Part shown: one piece after another, positions 39,601 through 47,635 of the stretch
Position numbering within the stretch: the first letter of the stretch is position 1
How the letters are laid out: every line of letters begins with the position of its first letter
Source of the DNA: a virus
Direction: 5' to 3' (one strand)
Length of the DNA: 64,000 nucleotides
IMG/VR virus record: IMGVR_UViG_3300049215_000171
Location: 1-64,000 of that record
Notes under the pieces: generated by a model
Seen by the model: the letters and a program-made list of their open reading frames with translations, nothing else
Database searches by the model: none
Told to the model about the DNA's origin: nothing
Made by a program: the position numbers and the translations under genes

Positions 39601-40291
39601 AGATTCTGTTCATTTAACTGGTGATGGAATTCACAATGTTACTGGTACAGTTACATTAATAATCAATGGTATTACTACGGCATTATCTGGCGGTTTAGTG
39701 CATCAATCAGGAGTTGATCAAACTGGTGGAAGTGCTATATTTATAACTGGAACTTCTTTTGGTGGCTCGGGTCATGAAGGATATAAAACAGTTCAGGCAT
39801 CATACGCTGGCAGCAGTTCGTACAATGCTGTGACATCAAGCATTGTATCATATTTATATCAGCGAGCAACACCAACAATTACAATAACAATCAGTGGTAG
39901 TCCATCATACTATCCTGCTCCACCACCTTCAACTGATATTACAATCACTATAACCGTTTCCGGTTCATTTCCGGAAAACAGTACATTAACTGGCGCTCCA
40001 ACCGGCACAGTAAGTCTAAATGTGTATGGTACGGCAACTGGTAATAATTTCAATACCGGTCCACTTACATTAAGTTTTGGTTCAACTAGCGTATTAATTA
40101 GTAATACGTTCGGCACTCCAACGCCCGGGTATTCACCAATATCAAATGGTATTTATAATGATCTTACCCAGCCAGCAGCAAATGGTACTGAAACATTTAC
40201 AACTAGTGCTCTATACAATGGTGATGATACATATACTCCCGGTGGAATTAACAGTGGATCATTTGAAATTTATGGACCAGCTATCAATTAA
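36677..40291 (+). CDS. Tail fibre-like protein with about twelve Ig-like repeats
   Basis: A 1204-residue Ser/Thr/Asn-rich protein made almost entirely of bacterial Ig-like domains (Big_3 type) of about 90-100 residues. Each repeat has a G-x-V-x-F-x-D-G strand (TGTVSFFDG, SGTVTFYDG, TGTVQFKDG) and ends in an ITAVYSGD or similar strand followed by N/T/S and STS. I count twelve such ends, the first (MTVYYAGDQNF) and last (TTSALYNGDDTY) being divergent. Ig-like domains on phage virions often bind cell-surface or mucus glycans weakly. No signal peptide is present, as expected for a virion protein. The downstream glycosyltransferases could modify its many Ser/Thr residues. Confidence 0.8.
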   Translation: MALIIALGDPVIIHVLVLSPGTLLTATGAVILRDGRHTVAVGQLDTNGHFVFNISSAILGAGVHEMTVYYAGDQNFAPGLSNILEVDIVTLAPSITTITPSATNVVYGTSITFSSNVTGSMGTATGTVSFFDGINVIDTETLIAGSTVSLPVVLSAGMHAVIATYSGDTLYLGSSSFPALITVSLYGSSTTIFSNNNPSNYGNSVTLTATVIVPVGGVATGIVTFFDGITSIGVGTVSANSASLMLSTLNGGSHNITAQYSGDSNFSSSTSPILVQVVNALPTNTTLISSANPITYGMSTLLSATVSSSFSIPSGTVTFYDGVNPIGTVSLDVTGLATLNIPLFNAGTRPITAQYNGNSNYLTSTSNTVSEVINKANTVTTLISSAPTSPSGVNITFTATVVGSNNGLVTGTVQFKDGAGNLGSPVTVNGSGVATFSTSSLPQGVHNITAVYSGDSNNNTSTSNTVVETITAQLSMTVLVSNLNPANYGVNVTFTATVSGALGTPTGTVQFYDGVSPIGPVVPISSGIGSYSTSALIPAVHSITAVYSGDITYSTSTSNIVFETINKLNPTFGITSSVNPSTYGNNVIFFATASGTQGTPTGSVQFVIDGTNFGGTVTLVAGSAQTSSSTLTAGTHTIVANYSGDTIYNVASASLSPIQTVNKANTSSSISSSINPTAIGQATIFSSTVTSVTTGTPTGTVQFKDSASNIGAPATLTSGTGSISYSGLAVGGHSITSVYSGDANFNTSTSIILTQNVTASPTVTTLMSNTNPSIYGQSVTFTAIVTGSSPTGTITFKDGVTTIATRALPLNTASITILLVGSHSITAVYGGDSNNAGSTSNTVTQVVNKASTTITPFTASPSSGETVFSTFSLSATVNPQFTVNPEPSGNVTFSIVSPFTNLGSATLNGSSPDVATLAGINIPTAGTYQLQANYPGDSNFNGSSQFISGFVVSKFTPAITQVFSHNPTGGFPNTVDSVHLTGDGIHNVTGTVTLIINGITTALSGGLVHQSGVDQTGGSAIFITGTSFGGSGHEGYKTVQASYAGSSSYNAVTSSIVSYLYQRATPTITITISGSPSYYPAPPPSTDITITITVSGSFPENSTLTGAPTGTVSLNVYGTATGNNFNTGPLTLSFGSTSVLISNTFGTPTPGYSPISNGIYNDLTQPAANGTETFTTSALYNGDDTYTPGGINSGSFEIYGPAIN
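36710..40270 (+). repeat. Tandem Ig-like domain repeats, ~270-300 bp each
   Basis: About twelve diverged tandem units, with period near 270-300 bp, fill the coding region. The best conserved core encodes YSGD followed within ten residues by STS. Copies in the middle (37400-39200) are most alike, a pattern that points to repeat expansion from the centre. Confidence 0.7.
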
Positions 40292-40327
40292 AATTTCATA
40301 AAAAATAAATAATGATATAGCATAAGT

Positions 40328-41452
40328 ATGCGCGTACTTATACGTCAATTTTTAAATGCTAATCATTCTTGGGCACATGTAGGTCGTGGTATAGCAACAG
40401 CGTTAATAGAACAAAAACACGATGTTGATTTATTTTCAACTGATGGTGGTAATAATATACCAGATAATCTAAAATCACATCTCGTTGGTTATTCGCAGGA
40501 CAATAAATTAACATTCGGTAAATTACCAGACAATCATTACGATATGGTTATTTCCTATACAGCATTAAAGAATATGCAGCCATATATGTCTCACGCACCA
40601 AAAAATAGATTTGGAATATGGTGTTATGAATTTGCTGGTAAAAATGCATTACCGGACGGCTTCGCTAAATGTAATAGATTTTGTGATAAATTGCTACCAC
40701 CATCTAATTTTGCGAAACAGGTTTTTCTCGATTCAGGTATCCCTGAAAAAGCAATGACAGTTATTCCACACGGTGTGGATTTTGATCAAATAAAATCAGC
40801 TGAACCATTTAAATTGAAAACTAAAAAATCAACTAAAATTATGGTTCAACCGCTTGGGCAAATACATAGAAGGAAAAATATTGATGGTCTTTTAGATATG
40901 TATGGAAAAGCATTTACTAAATCAGATGATGTATGTCTCATATTAAAAATACAGGAAAAAACTCCAACACAGCCATTTGAGCTATCATTTAAAGATTTGT
41001 ATAATAATTTTCATGCTAAATATAAAAATCATGCAGAGGTAGAAATAATAAAAGAATATATTCCAAATATATATTCATTATATAAATCATGTGATATTGT
41101 ATTTACAGCAAGCAATACCGAAGGTTTTGGTATGTGTGCATTAGAGGCAAATGCGTTAGGACTGATAAATATAGCACCAAGATATGGCGGGTTTTTAGAT
41201 TTTCTAAATAACGATAATTCATTGTTGATCGATGGAAAAGAGTTTTTTGTTCCAGCCAATTATTTATATTGGCAAGGAAAGCTTGGAACCAAAGCATTCA
41301 AGCCCGATTTAGACGACGGTGTGATGAAGTTGCGATTTGCAGTTTCCAACAAGGACGAGTTATTAAAAAGATATAGATCAAACATTCAGGAAACTGAAAA
41401 GAATTATAACTGGCTGACGATAACAGATAAGATATTAAAATTGGCGGTATGA
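40328..41452 (+). CDS. Glycosyltransferase, GT4 type (GT-B fold)
   Basis: A 374-residue protein. The C-terminal half has the GT4 pattern: VIPHGVD at about residue 154, a Q-x-HRRKNIDGLLDMY block that resembles the R/K-K-G-x-x-x-L region, and the donor-binding E-x7-E motif in TEGFGMCALEA near residue 263. Such enzymes transfer a sugar from a nucleotide-activated donor with retention. The gene overlaps the next glycosyltransferase by 4 bases (ATGA), so the two are made together. Nearby sugar-nucleotide genes suggest it acts in a phage-encoded glycosylation pathway. The acceptor (virion protein, DNA or host glycan) is unknown. Confidence 0.85.
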   Translation: MRVLIRQFLNANHSWAHVGRGIATALIEQKHDVDLFSTDGGNNIPDNLKSHLVGYSQDNKLTFGKLPDNHYDMVISYTALKNMQPYMSHAPKNRFGIWCYEFAGKNALPDGFAKCNRFCDKLLPPSNFAKQVFLDSGIPEKAMTVIPHGVDFDQIKSAEPFKLKTKKSTKIMVQPLGQIHRRKNIDGLLDMYGKAFTKSDDVCLILKIQEKTPTQPFELSFKDLYNNFHAKYKNHAEVEIIKEYIPNIYSLYKSCDIVFTASNTEGFGMCALEANALGLINIAPRYGGFLDFLNNDNSLLIDGKEFFVPANYLYWQGKLGTKAFKPDLDDGVMKLRFAVSNKDELLKRYRSNIQETEKNYNWLTITDKILKLAV

Positions 41453-42126
41453 TGTATGATTTAAGCATAGTAGTATGTGTGTATAATAAATATAGTTTTA
41501 CTAAATCTTGTGTTGAAAGTTTATTGTATTTATATGATAACAATGAGATAATTATTGTTGATAATGCATCGACAGATGAAACACAAAAAGAACTATCGAA
41601 AATAACTAATAGTAATTTTGTCTATATTAGAAACAATCAAAATTATTTTCACTCCAAAGGATGTAATATAGGATATATAGCATCAAAAGGAAATAATGTA
41701 TTATTTCTAAATAATGATATTGATATCAGGGGCGATAGGCGTATTTGGACTAATTTAATTATAAAGACATGTAATGATGGTATTATTGGCCCAACGATGG
41801 GACAACTGGATGATAAATTGAATTATGTTCGAGAAGCAAATATGTATCTTGATGGCAATTCATATGTGTCAGGATGGTGTGTTGCATCATCAAAAGAAAA
41901 TTGGAATAAATTAGATCTTGGTAATGGTCAGATATGGAATGAAAAATACCCTATGTATTTCAACGACACAGATCTTTCATTTAGAGCAAGAAAGCTCGGC
42001 ATACCATTTAAAGTGGTGCCAGTATCAGCGGTACATTATGGAAAAAAATCAACGAACCCATTATTAATAAATAAATTATATAATGATGGTAGAAAAGTTT
42101 TTATTAGCGATTGGGGAAAGAAATAA
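41449..42126 (+). CDS. Glycosyltransferase, GT2 type (GT-A fold)
   Basis: A 225-residue protein with the GT2 layout: SIVVCVYNKYSFTKSCVESL at the N-terminus, IIIVDNASTDET at about residue 35, GCNIGYIASKG, and LFLNNDID near residue 85, in which NND takes the place of the DxD metal-binding motif. YFNDTDLSFRARKLG near residue 165 holds the likely catalytic base region (ED/ND). Translation is coupled to the upstream GT4 gene. It is slightly short for the family but intact. Confidence 0.88.
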   Translation: MMYDLSIVVCVYNKYSFTKSCVESLLYLYDNNEIIIVDNASTDETQKELSKITNSNFVYIRNNQNYFHSKGCNIGYIASKGNNVLFLNNDIDIRGDRRIWTNLIIKTCNDGIIGPTMGQLDDKLNYVREANMYLDGNSYVSGWCVASSKENWNKLDLGNGQIWNEKYPMYFNDTDLSFRARKLGIPFKVVPVSAVHYGKKSTNPLLINKLYNDGRKVFISDWGKK

Positions 42127-42189
42127 TTTTTATTTTATGTGTGTTGTGCAAATTATTGTTGTCGCTAAATTGATGGTAAAGGAATTAAA

Positions 42190-43203
42190 ATGAATTTAAT
42201 AACAAAGATGGTTTTCATAATTGCAGGAGTTGTCGTATTTGGAGCGGTGGGATTTATTATTTACCAGCAGATACAATTGCATAATATGCAAACGGCAATC
42301 AATCAGTCCGTAATTGAACAAAAACAATTAGCAGATCAAATACTCAGATCACAAAGTTCTTATGTATCTAAGGACGATCTTAACAATTTTGCAAAACAAA
42401 ATGATATAAATCTCAATACCATTAGCAAAGATTTGAGCACACTTGGTGCTTCGCTTACTGGTATAAATCACGTTGTAGTAAATAGCAGTGGAACGGTTGC
42501 AACAAATGTTAGCTCCACTAGTACTACCCCAGACACGCATCCATCAACAGTACCAACGGTCAAATGCAACGGTCAGGACATACCTTGTCCTAATGCAGAT
42601 CCGTATGGTTATACAAGTAATATTCAGCATTTGGAATTGAATGAGCAATTTGTTGGGGCTACGGTTCCTATCGGAAATGTTTCTTTTGATGCTGGCAATA
42701 AAACGCCGTGGAGTGAAGACATTTACCCACGAACATATTCGGTAAGCAATGTGCTTGGAACAACAAGTGATGGCAAACACGTAGTGTATAATAAAGTAGA
42801 AATAACTTCAAATGGTAAGACAGTTCCAGTAAATGTTAGCACGGGTAAATTCGAGGAGACTTACCCTGCATCTTCATTTACATTATTCAATCCTAGGTTA
42901 TTTTTAACTAGCGGGGGAGCATTAAATCTATCACACTTAAATGGTTCGGCAAACTTAGGTATAACTATGCAGATTTCATCATACGGTAAAACGCTTGCAC
43001 AACCAGCAATCAGTATATTACAATTAGGCGCTGGATATCAGACTGGAACGCAAAATGCCACGGCAATAATAAATCCAGTATCGTTTAATATTGGTGGCGT
43101 ATTCCCCAAAGGAATTGTGGATTCTTCATATATTGGCCCATCATTTCAGGTAGATATAAAAGGCAATATGTTCGTCGGTGGAAATTTAAGCGTGGGATTC
43201 TAA
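42190..43203 (+). CDS. Membrane-anchored protein with coiled coil and beta-rich ectodomain
   Basis: A 337-residue protein. Residues 7-27 (VFIIAGVVVFGAVGFIIYQQ) form one transmembrane helix with a short Lys-containing cytoplasmic start, so the remainder probably faces outwards. Residues 28-85 are Gln-rich and helical, likely a coiled coil. A Ser/Thr linker (100-125), a small Cys pair (KCNGQDIPCP) and a beta-rich domain follow. A good AAAGGA site precedes the ATG. It sits between glycosyltransferases, so it could be their acceptor or a scaffold. It could instead be an unrelated virion or envelope protein. No family is recognised. Confidence 0.6.
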   Translation: MNLITKMVFIIAGVVVFGAVGFIIYQQIQLHNMQTAINQSVIEQKQLADQILRSQSSYVSKDDLNNFAKQNDINLNTISKDLSTLGASLTGINHVVVNSSGTVATNVSSTSTTPDTHPSTVPTVKCNGQDIPCPNADPYGYTSNIQHLELNEQFVGATVPIGNVSFDAGNKTPWSEDIYPRTYSVSNVLGTTSDGKHVVYNKVEITSNGKTVPVNVSTGKFEETYPASSFTLFNPRLFLTSGGALNLSHLNGSANLGITMQISSYGKTLAQPAISILQLGAGYQTGTQNATAIINPVSFNIGGVFPKGIVDSSYIGPSFQVDIKGNMFVGGNLSVGF

Positions 43204-44040
43204 ATGCTACACATACTAACACTATCTTGGCAGGGTAAATCTAAATTAGAAAAACTTGCTCCAACACTAACCAAATCATTAAACAATATTGAATATAAAT
43301 GGTTAGTAAAAGAGAATGGTTCTAATGATGGTTCTATTGAATATCTAAATGGATTGAATAATCCCAATATAGTTCCAATACAATGGAAAGATAATTTACA
43401 AAACTTCGCTCAAGGATGTAATGTATTATTCAAGGAAGCATCACCAAAGGAAAGTGATTATATTCTATTACTCAACAATGATATCATTTTTAATGATACT
43501 GCGTCAATTAGGAACATGATTAAGATTATGGATAATGATGACGGTGTAGGTGTGGTTGGAGCAAAACTAAATTATACGAATACAAAAAAAATCCAGCATT
43601 GTGGGATAACATGGGACGGTCGTAAGGATCTTTTACCCTGGCACTATCGACTTGGTGAAATGGAAGACGCTAACGCTCGAAAAAATAGGGAGTTCGATGC
43701 TTGTACTGGAGCGGTTCTTTTAATTCGCGCTGGATTATACGAAAACGTATGCACAAATAAAGATGGATTAAAAGGATTAAATCAAGGTTATTTTTGGTGT
43801 TTCGAAGACGTGGATCTTAATATGAAAATTAAATACATAATGGATAAAAAAATTATATATTGTGGTGAAACGAATATCTTCCATGAAGAAAGTGCAACAT
43901 TAAAGAAAACAAATGCAAATCGTCTTTTTATGCAACACAATGTAAATCTATTCCGTAAAGAATGCAGTCAATGGATTATTGAAAATCATAAATATTATGT
44001 TGCAGATCCAAACTACAATCTATATAGAGGCAAAAAATGA
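43204..44040 (+). CDS. Glycosyltransferase, GT2 type
   Basis: A 278-residue protein that starts directly after the preceding stop codon. GT-A features are visible: HILTLSWQGKSKLEKLAPTL, WLVKENGSNDGSIEYL, the QGCNVLFKEA helix, LLLNNDIIF (NND in place of DxD), and CFEDVDLNMKIKYIM, with the ED that often provides the catalytic base. It resembles rhamnosyl-transferase-like GT2 enzymes. The last four bases overlap the next gene (ATGA), a sugar-nucleotide dehydratase, so the two are probably co-expressed and may act in sequence. Confidence 0.85.
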   Translation: MLHILTLSWQGKSKLEKLAPTLTKSLNNIEYKWLVKENGSNDGSIEYLNGLNNPNIVPIQWKDNLQNFAQGCNVLFKEASPKESDYILLLNNDIIFNDTASIRNMIKIMDNDDGVGVVGAKLNYTNTKKIQHCGITWDGRKDLLPWHYRLGEMEDANARKNREFDACTGAVLLIRAGLYENVCTNKDGLKGLNQGYFWCFEDVDLNMKIKYIMDKKIIYCGETNIFHEESATLKKTNANRLFMQHNVNLFRKECSQWIIENHKYYVADPNYNLYRGKK

Positions 44041-46121
44041 AAACTAAATTACTTATAACAGGAAGTTGTGGTTTTATAATTTCTAATTTTATTCGTAAAG
44101 CAATTTATGACAAAGCCCCATATGATCTAATTAGTATTGATAGAGTATCAAAATCATCATTGCTAAATAATATATTCGTAAATAAAAGCCATACATTCTA
44201 TCTTGCAGACATATGTGATGAGCATATAATAAATAGGATTTTCGAATATGAGAAGCCTGAAATTGTTTTGCACGGAGCTGCTTGTAGCTTCGTTGATGAT
44301 TCATTAAAGAATCCTAATGATTTTATTCGTTCCAATGTTCTTGGAACGCAGATAATAGTAAATGCTTGCGTAAAATGGGGTGTAAAAAAGCTGGTATATA
44401 CCTCGACTGACGAAGTTATGGGATCATTGAAATCGCCGAACGATCCGCCTTGGACAGAAGAAGCGGCATTAGATCCAAAGAATCCATATTGCTTAGCATC
44501 AGATACATTGGTGTTGACTGATAGCGGGCAATGGAAAGAAATAAAAACAATTGTAAAAAATAATAATATAATTGGATTTGATTTTCAGCAGAATAAACCA
44601 AAACTATCTACGGTAGAAGAATCCCTATTTAAGAATGGTGAAAAGTTATTAGAAATAAAAACAGAATTTGGAACATTAAAATGTTCACCAGAACATACAC
44701 TATTTATACGAAGATATAAAAGACTTGAGTCTGGCAAATTAGACGCCAAACATGCAAAAAAAAATAATACTATTCAAGAAATTAAATCTAAGGATCTTGT
44801 TGTTGGAGATTTTCTAGCTATGCAAAGACAAGACCCAGAGCCAACCAATTCAACAAAAATAAATCCGATGTTATGTAGATTTTTGGGTTATTTTCTTGGT
44901 GATGGTAATTGTGGTAGAAATACTAAAAATAAGAATACAATGTACATAAAGCTAGCTGATGAATCAAAAGAAAGGTTAGAACGTTATTGTGATATTATTA
45001 AAATAATAACTAAAGAATTATATGGCAGGGAGGCGCGTCCAAGTTTTTATAAACACAGTACAAAAAATTGCTGGTACCTTAGTTTTGGATGCCAACCATT
45101 AATAGAGCTAATTGAAAAATTAAAATTAAATAATAAATCAAAAGACAAAGTAATTTCTCCTGAAATATTTAATTGGTCAAACGATGCCATTTATGAGTTT
45201 TTAGCTGGTTATTTTGACGCTGATGGTAACATAACTAATTGTCAAGGATTGACGGCTTCATTTTCTAGTTCTAGTTTAAAATTATTAAATAATATAAAAT
45301 TACTATTGCGTCGAGCTGGGGTATTGGCACACGAATCAAATGAATATAATATTATTAAATGGGGAAAAGAAAGAGTGTATTGGAAGTTAAATATATCAGA
45401 TTCTAAATCAATGATGATGTTTAAAAAATATATAAAATCAGATAAAAATATATATGAAGTTTTAGCAAAACCACAAAGAATGCTGGATGATAATAATTTA
45501 GTTGTTGTAAGGGTTCAAGAAATTTTAGTTAAACAAACTGATGATATATTATATGATATATGTGCCCCCGAAACTAAAAATTTTATAGCTAACGGGTTTA
45601 TAGTGCATAACTCGGCTTCCAAAGCATCGGGCGAATTGATAATCAAAGCAGCAAATAATTCGTTCGGGCTTCCATATGTAATTACTCGTGCCAGCAATAA
45701 TTACGGCCCAAGACAATCAGAAAAGCTGATTCCAGTAATCATAAAATCAATTATGAATAATCAAAAAATTCCAGTGTATGGTAATGGCTCATTCCTTCGT
45801 GAATGGACTTATGTAGATGATAACTGCGCTGCATTGCTTGCAGTTCTTGGATCAGATAAAATTAATACGATATATAACATATCATCAAATCAAGAATATT
45901 CTAATATAGAGGTCGTGCAAGAAGTATGCAACTCAATGGGCGGTGGTCATAACCTAATTGAGCATATTACCGATCCTCGTGGCAACGGACATGACTTCCG
46001 TTATTCCGTGAATTGTGATAAGATCAAAAGTGAATTAAATTGGAAGCCAGAAGTAAAATTCAAAGATGGTATTGCCAAGACAGTCCAGTGGTATAAAAAT
46101 AATCCATACTTCGCAAAATAA
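44037..46121 (+). CDS. rmlB: dTDP-glucose 4,6-dehydratase (RmlB-type SDR) interrupted by an intein
   Basis: A 694-residue precursor. After removal of residues 152-525 the remaining 320 residues form an extended SDR enzyme: N-terminal NAD motif TGSCGFI, YTSTDEVMG (substrate/catalytic Thr-Asp-Glu), YxxxK split as Y151 | S-A-S-K529, RASNNYGPRQ, FLREWTYVDDNC and HDFRYSVNCDKIKSELNW. The T-D-E triad is typical of dTDP-glucose 4,6-dehydratases, which make dTDP-4-keto-6-deoxyglucose. The usual TGGAGFIG is altered to TGSCGFIIS. With an RmlA-like enzyme at 55824 it would supply a deoxysugar donor. No RmlC or RmlD is seen in the window. GDP-mannose or UDP-glucose relatives are possible. Confidence 0.85.
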   Translation: MKTKLLITGSCGFIISNFIRKAIYDKAPYDLISIDRVSKSSLLNNIFVNKSHTFYLADICDEHIINRIFEYEKPEIVLHGAACSFVDDSLKNPNDFIRSNVLGTQIIVNACVKWGVKKLVYTSTDEVMGSLKSPNDPPWTEEAALDPKNPYCLASDTLVLTDSGQWKEIKTIVKNNNIIGFDFQQNKPKLSTVEESLFKNGEKLLEIKTEFGTLKCSPEHTLFIRRYKRLESGKLDAKHAKKNNTIQEIKSKDLVVGDFLAMQRQDPEPTNSTKINPMLCRFLGYFLGDGNCGRNTKNKNTMYIKLADESKERLERYCDIIKIITKELYGREARPSFYKHSTKNCWYLSFGCQPLIELIEKLKLNNKSKDKVISPEIFNWSNDAIYEFLAGYFDADGNITNCQGLTASFSSSSLKLLNNIKLLLRRAGVLAHESNEYNIIKWGKERVYWKLNISDSKSMMMFKKYIKSDKNIYEVLAKPQRMLDDNNLVVVRVQEILVKQTDDILYDICAPETKNFIANGFIVHNSASKASGELIIKAANNSFGLPYVITRASNNYGPRQSEKLIPVIIKSIMNNQKIPVYGNGSFLREWTYVDDNCAALLAVLGSDKINTIYNISSNQEYSNIEVVQEVCNSMGGGHNLIEHITDPRGNGHDFRYSVNCDKIKSELNWKPEVKFKDGIAKTVQWYKNNPYFAK
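44490..45611 (+). mobile_element. Intein with LAGLIDADG homing endonuclease in the dehydratase
   Basis: A 374-residue in-frame insertion. It begins with Cys (CLASDTLVLTDSG, block A), has block B-like GTLKCSPEHTLF, two dodecapeptides (FLGYFLGDGN near protein residue 282, FLAGYFDADGN near 387) and ends ILYDICAPETKNFIANGFIV then His-Asn before Ser+1 (blocks F and G). All residues needed for splicing are present: Cys1, block B His, penultimate His, terminal Asn, Ser+1. The endonuclease looks intact, with acidic residues in both dodecapeptides. The insertion falls between the catalytic Tyr and the next Ser of YxxxK. Confidence 0.93.
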
Positions 46122-46170
46122 AAATAATATTGGTTATGTTGGCGAAAAAGAGTTAAAGAACTAAGTTGTT

Positions 46171-47583
46171 ATGAGCAGCGGATTCATAAGTGAAAAAGGT
46201 AAAATCAAGATGACAGCTCAAACTACAAGACTAAATACGGTAGGAGAAACTATTGTGGATGATATAACAAATGAGAAACCGGCTATGGATATAGATCAAG
46301 AAAAACTTGCAAGATTAAAAGCAAAATTAGCAGAAAAAACTAAGGATGTCGATATAGTAAAACAAGAGGAACCAATGAGTGTAAAACCAGTGAAGAAAGA
46401 ACGATCAATTAATTTTGGAATAATTGGTTCGGGACAAGCAGGGAGCAAGTTAGCTCAACAATTCCGTGAGTTTAATTATGATTGCGTTGTTTTAAACACA
46501 ACACAAAACGATTTGAAATTTATTGATGTGCCCGAAAGCAACAAATTGTTATTGGAATATAATGCTATTGGTGGGGCAGCTAGAACACTTAGTATTGGTC
46601 GAGAGGCAACGGAAGCTAACGCTGATGCAATAAAAGAACTAGTTAGTAAACAGTTAGCAGATGCACAAGTGTTTGTTTTATGTTCGTCATTGGGTGGCGG
46701 TAGCGGAGCAGGCAGTTGCGAGGTATTAGTAAATATTCTAAATGAATTAGGTAAGCCAATTATAATTATTGGAGTATTACCAATGCATTCAGAAGATCTT
46801 AAAGCAAAATCGAATGCTATGGAAACACTTGCGGTACTATCAAAAGATTTACAAAATAAAAAAGTAGCTAATATTATATTGGTAGATAATGCAAGGATAG
46901 AATCTATTTATTCTAATGTTGGTCAAATGGATTTTTATTCGGTTGCAAATAAGGCAATTGTTGAACCATTAGATATGTTTAATTTATTGTCATCAGCACC
47001 ATCATCAATTAAAAGTTTAGACAGTATGGAATGGTTAAAGATTTTAATTGACTCATCAGGATATTCTACATATGGTTCAATGGAGATCGAAGATTTTAGT
47101 TCCGAAACTTCGATAGCAGAAGCTATTATATCAAATATGAATAATAATCTGCTTGCAAGTGGTTTTAATATTAAAGAAAGCAAATACGTGGGGTTTATTG
47201 TTGCAGCAAATAAAACCGTGTGGAAAAGTATTCCGGCCGTTGCTATAAATTATGCTAACGCATTATTAACAGAACAATGTGGAACACCTGAAATATTCAG
47301 GGGTATCTATGAAATAGATGAACCACGAGATGTTGTTAAAATTTACTCATTTTTTTCTGGGCTCGGTATTCCAGCAGAGCGTACTACACAATTAACCGAA
47401 GAAATAAAAAATCTATCAAACGTTGTAAAAGAAAAAGAAACTGCACGTAATCTAAATGTAGCACTCAACACAGGTAAGAATACCACAATAACTGACGCAC
47501 AAAAAGTCAAAGATAAAATTGCTGCCAAAACAAGCACATTTGGAAAGTTTCTTGGTGGAAATGTGGTAGATCGAAGAAAATAA
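46171..47583 (+). CDS. Phage tubulin/FtsZ-like GTPase
   Basis: A 470-residue protein (or 457 from ATG 46210, which has a purine-rich site upstream). It has an unrelated N-terminal extension of about 80 residues, then the tubulin fold: FGIIGSGQAGSKLAQQF (T1), the GGGSGAG signature at about 174-180 (GTP phosphate loop), KSNAMETLAVLSKDL, and SLDSMEWLKI, in which Asp and Glu match the T7 catalytic DxxE. A further FtsZ-like block lies at YVGFIVAAN. Phage tubulins of the PhuZ/TubZ group form filaments that centre or segregate phage DNA. Here both nucleotide binding and T7 hydrolysis residues appear intact. It is clearly divergent from cellular FtsZ. Confidence 0.85.
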   Translation: MSSGFISEKGKIKMTAQTTRLNTVGETIVDDITNEKPAMDIDQEKLARLKAKLAEKTKDVDIVKQEEPMSVKPVKKERSINFGIIGSGQAGSKLAQQFREFNYDCVVLNTTQNDLKFIDVPESNKLLLEYNAIGGAARTLSIGREATEANADAIKELVSKQLADAQVFVLCSSLGGGSGAGSCEVLVNILNELGKPIIIIGVLPMHSEDLKAKSNAMETLAVLSKDLQNKKVANIILVDNARIESIYSNVGQMDFYSVANKAIVEPLDMFNLLSSAPSSIKSLDSMEWLKILIDSSGYSTYGSMEIEDFSSETSIAEAIISNMNNNLLASGFNIKESKYVGFIVAANKTVWKSIPAVAINYANALLTEQCGTPEIFRGIYEIDEPRDVVKIYSFFSGLGIPAERTTQLTEEIKNLSNVVKEKETARNLNVALNTGKNTTITDAQKVKDKIAAKTSTFGKFLGGNVVDRRK

Positions 47584-47635
47584 TAAATATAATACCAATG
47601 GTAAAGGAAAGTAATAAATTAGTAAAATAAGTAAA

